The position numbers and the translations under genes were made by a program. Below, piece after piece: positions 28,324 through 30,261 of a stretch of 30,261 nucleotides of DNA (positions within the stretch are counted from its first letter, which is position 1; every line of letters begins with the position of its first letter). The DNA lies in IMG/VR virus record IMGVR_UViG_3300043425_000336, positions 1-30,261 of that record. One strand, 5' to 3'. The notes beneath the pieces are model-generated. The model was not told where the DNA came from and did no database searches. It saw nothing but the letters and a program-made list of their open reading frames with translations. This DNA comes from a virus.

Positions 28324-28551
28324 ATGAGTAAAATAATTGAAATTGACTGCTCTACTGGACAGTCAATTGAACGTGATATGACTGAAGCTGAACTTGCGGA
28401 AGCAGAAGAGAGAACAGCGGCAGCAGCTGCTCTTGAAGCCGAGCGCTTAGCAGCGGAAGAAGCCGCAGCGGCCAAGAGGGCTACTGTGCTTGCAGCAATC
28501 GCTGAGGCAACTGGCCTAACCGCTGAGGACATCTCAGAAGCCTTAGCATAA
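28324..28551 (+). CDS. Small Ala/Glu-rich helical protein, copy B (75 aa)
   Basis: Begins MSKIIEIDCSTGQSIERDMT, followed by a helix of Ala and Glu (ERTAAAAALEAERLAAEEAA) and AEATGLTAEDISEALA. It mirrors the gene at 24435 in length, composition and place at the end of a cassette. Possible fibre-assembly helper. AAGGG lies before the ATG. Confidence 0.72.
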   Translation: MSKIIEIDCSTGQSIERDMTEAELAEAEERTAAAAALEAERLAAEEAAAAKRATVLAAIAEATGLTAEDISEALA

Positions 28552-28554
28552 TAA

Positions 28555-28565
28555 GATAGAATAGA
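28555..28565 (+). promoter_or_regulatory. Leaderless late promoter 5 (TAGAAT, 6 nt to ATG)
   Basis: GATAGAATAGA with TAGAAT at 28557-28562, 6 nt before the ATG at 28569. No Shine-Dalgarno. It starts the head-tail connector operon. Confidence 0.62.
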
Positions 28566-28568
28566 GTC

Positions 28569-28973
28569 ATGGCACACATTCCAGATATCTACCCACCCGA
28601 CTACTCAAGCGTTATCGGGCAGATTCGCCTGCTTGTGCCGGACACTGAGCAGCTGACTCCAGCATCAGACCCATCCGGTACCGCAGAGTATCTTTTCGAC
28701 GACCACCAGATCCAGGCATTTGCTTCGCTTTACTCTAATAACGTAAAGCGAGCAGCGGCTCAGGCTAAGTTGGTCCTAGCCACTTCTGAGGCTTTAATTA
28801 ATAAGGTCATTAAGACTTATGATTTGAGTACCGATGGTGCAAAACTGGGTGCTGAACTTCGTGAGCAGGCTAAGTTCCTATTCGCTGAGGCAGATAAAGA
28901 CGACCAGTACGATGTATATGATTCATTCCAGGTCGTCGGTAATACCGAGGGCTGGGATAACTCATGGCTTTAA
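28569..28973 (+). CDS. Head-tail connector (gp6-like adaptor), 134 aa
   Basis: Opens MAHIPDIYPPDYSSVIGQIR LLVPDTEQ in effect, then FDDHQIQAFASLYSNNVKRA AAQAKLVLATSEALINKV. This helical pattern (short acidic N-terminus, LFDDxxIxxxL, Ala-rich helices) is typical of the adaptor ring that attaches below the portal. Followed by other connector-type genes. Leaderless start. Assigned from pattern and order. Confidence 0.75.
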   Translation: MAHIPDIYPPDYSSVIGQIRLLVPDTEQLTPASDPSGTAEYLFDDHQIQAFASLYSNNVKRAAAQAKLVLATSEALINKVIKTYDLSTDGAKLGAELREQAKFLFAEADKDDQYDVYDSFQVVGNTEGWDNSWL

Positions 28974-29401
28974 ACTCACGCTCCGGAATAGATTCTCGCT
29001 GGCTTTCGCACAATCTTAAGGTTGTGTCTAGTTTTAATTTTGCGAACATTGAAATCTTTGACTCCAATATTAGCGAAGGCACTTACAATGCCACAACTAA
29101 TACTTGGACTGGTTCTCGCACTGTTCTCTGGTCTGGCGAGGCTCGCATTCAGCCAACCACTAAGCCAACTAATCGCAATAATACTGCTAACCCAACCAGC
29201 ATTACTGAAGTTGAGGTTCACTTTAATTACGCCGGCGACCTAGATGTTCTACCAGGCCACCAGATCTTTGTGACCAGCTCACCGTACAACACGCCATTGA
29301 CCAACATGATTTTCACAGTTCGTAGCTCGCTAAACAGTTCTAACCCATGGAGCAGAACTCTTATTTGTGAAGTTGATGAGGAAGTTCGCCGTAGTGTCTA
29401 G
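28964..29401 (+). CDS. Putative head-tail stopper or minor structural protein (145 aa)
   Basis: Beta-rich, with TWTGSRTVLWSGEARIQPTT, EVEVHFNYAGDLDVLPGHQI and NMIFTVRSSLNSSNPWSRTL. The layout resembles actinophage proteins (DUF6093-like) found between the connector and tail-completion genes. GGGA lies 6 nt before the ATG, which overlaps the preceding gene by 10 nt. The role rests mainly on order. Confidence 0.65.
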   Translation: MALNSRSGIDSRWLSHNLKVVSSFNFANIEIFDSNISEGTYNATTNTWTGSRTVLWSGEARIQPTTKPTNRNNTANPTSITEVEVHFNYAGDLDVLPGHQIFVTSSPYNTPLTNMIFTVRSSLNSSNPWSRTLICEVDEEVRRSV

Positions 29402-30170
29402 CAAGATTTCCGCAAAGGCCAAGTGGAATGTTAACGAGGCCTCAATCAACCGTATCCTAGATAGGTACGTTGATAAGAATCTTCGCAACATTGAGCAGAT
29501 TGTTGACTGGTACGGCAGGACTGCTGCAGACTGGATTGAGCGCTTTGCAGTGCTCTCTGGAAGCCCTACCGGCACCAACTGGCACAGATACAAGAACGCA
29601 GAGCGTGGCAACCAGTACGGCGCTCGTGTGGACTCTGGGACCATGTCTAGAATGATTGGCTTCGATACTTTCCCAGTCAACTCAGACGGTATTGTTGGTG
29701 CAGAGTTTGGTCTGCTACTACCTGAGGCTGGTGGCGAGAAATACTTTATGGACCAGGAAACTGGTAACAACATCAAGAGCGGTAAGGGTATGAACTCTGC
29801 CGCTAGGGCACACAAGGCAATGAAGCCGCTATTCCGCAGAGAAATGCTTGCTAAAGGTTTCTTGCGTGGTGCCAGAGATGTCCGAGGAATGACTGTGCTT
29901 TCCTTAATGCGTGGTGCTGCTGGTAAAAAGGTTGACTTTGACACCGCTTGGCGTATGACAAGCCCTGACCTGTCAGATGCTCAGAAGGCCGCCCGTGAGA
30001 ACTACGCAGTCCGTGCTAACCGCAGGGCTTTGGCTCAGTTCCAGCGTCAGCAGAAACTAGACCTAAATAAACGAATTATTGACGCTTCACGCATCAGCAG
30101 CCAAGCAGGATTCACTGCTTACACTGCAAGCAAGACAAAGCCAGCGTCCCGAGATGAGGCAGGATTCTAA
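29394..30170 (+). CDS. HK97-gp10-like tail completion or minor structural protein (258 aa)
   Basis: The N-terminal part (NEASINRILDRYVDKNLRNI EQIVDWYGRTAADWI) is helical and leads to SGTMSRMIGFDTFPVNSDGI and VGAEFGLLLPEAGGEKYFMD, a pattern seen in gp10-like head-tail joining proteins. The C-terminal third is basic and helical. Starts at 29367 (GTG) and 29376 (ATG) are possible. I chose GTG at 29394, which has AGGAAG 9 nt upstream and overlaps the previous stop by 8 nt. Confidence 0.65.
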   Translation: MSSKISAKAKWNVNEASINRILDRYVDKNLRNIEQIVDWYGRTAADWIERFAVLSGSPTGTNWHRYKNAERGNQYGARVDSGTMSRMIGFDTFPVNSDGIVGAEFGLLLPEAGGEKYFMDQETGNNIKSGKGMNSAARAHKAMKPLFRREMLAKGFLRGARDVRGMTVLSLMRGAAGKKVDFDTAWRMTSPDLSDAQKAARENYAVRANRRALAQFQRQQKLDLNKRIIDASRISSQAGFTAYTASKTKPASRDEAGF

Positions 30171-30261
30171 TGGCACTAGCATTACTACCGGTTCAAGATC
30201 AAATTACAACCAAGCTAAAAGAACTAGCCCAGACCGTCTATGAGAACGGTGTTCCTGACGA
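30170..30261 (+). CDS. Putative tail terminator, cut by window edge
   Basis: Thirty codons (MALALLPVQDQITTKLKELA QTVYENGVPD) run off the right edge. The start overlaps the previous stop as TAATG and follows AGGATTCTA. A tail-terminator gene is expected at this point of the head-tail module. The visible part is a single helix and does not prove it. Confidence 0.55.
   Translation, partial: MALALLPVQDQITTKLKELAQTVYENGVPD

Overview
This window looks like part of the genome of a tailed double-stranded DNA phage (Caudoviricetes). The terminase, portal, prohead protease, decoration protein and major capsid genes run in the usual order at about 12.3-17.8 kb. The base composition is intermediate, many genes start on strong Shine-Dalgarno sequences, several late genes look leaderless, and the minor tail proteins carry domains typical of actinobacteriophages ([15 protein letters not shown], collagen-like repeats, QLEAG...CQRYY). 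I infer an actinobacterial host of moderate GC, for example an aquatic Microbacteriaceae or similar lineage; the sequence does not prove this. No integrase, CRISPR array, tRNA or rRNA was seen.

Left arm (1-8.14 kb, all minus strand): a tightly packed early-type operon of about 24 small genes, most overlapping as TAATG or ATGA. The recognisable products are a SNF2-like helicase, a single-stranded DNA-binding protein, an HTH protein, zinc-ribbon microproteins, a class II glutamine amidotransferase and several small acidic proteins, four of which look like tandem paralogues. A 343-bp gap (6497-6839) holds six copies of a CGAATATG-type element and an AT-rich tract. Two TTGACA-type promoters at about 8.0 and 8.2 kb fire leftward.

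Centre (8.14-10.28 kb): the divergence point between the two arms. It holds a long noncoding stretch crowded with hairpins, short repeats, a tandem 11-mer and two DnaA-box-like sites, then an amidoligase-like gene with its own terminator, then a second hairpin-rich noncoding stretch. The repeat CGACACGCC occurs on both sides of the amidoligase. This is the best candidate for a replication origin and/or a structured RNA.

Right arm (10.28-30.26 kb, all plus strand): three small genes, a possible small terminase, a metallopeptidase, an AT-rich HNH endonuclease, the large terminase, portal, protease-scaffold, decoration protein and major capsid protein. A regulatory block with three hairpins follows (17.77-18.09 kb). 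Next comes an approximately 10.5-kb block of fibre and adhesion genes (18.1-28.55 kb), which splits into two parallel cassettes with matching gene types. Head-tail connector genes resume only at 28.57 kb. Five late units begin with a GGTA(G/T)AATAGA-like box 6-8 nt before the ATG, with no Shine-Dalgarno, which suggests leaderless late transcripts from promoters that have only a -10 element.
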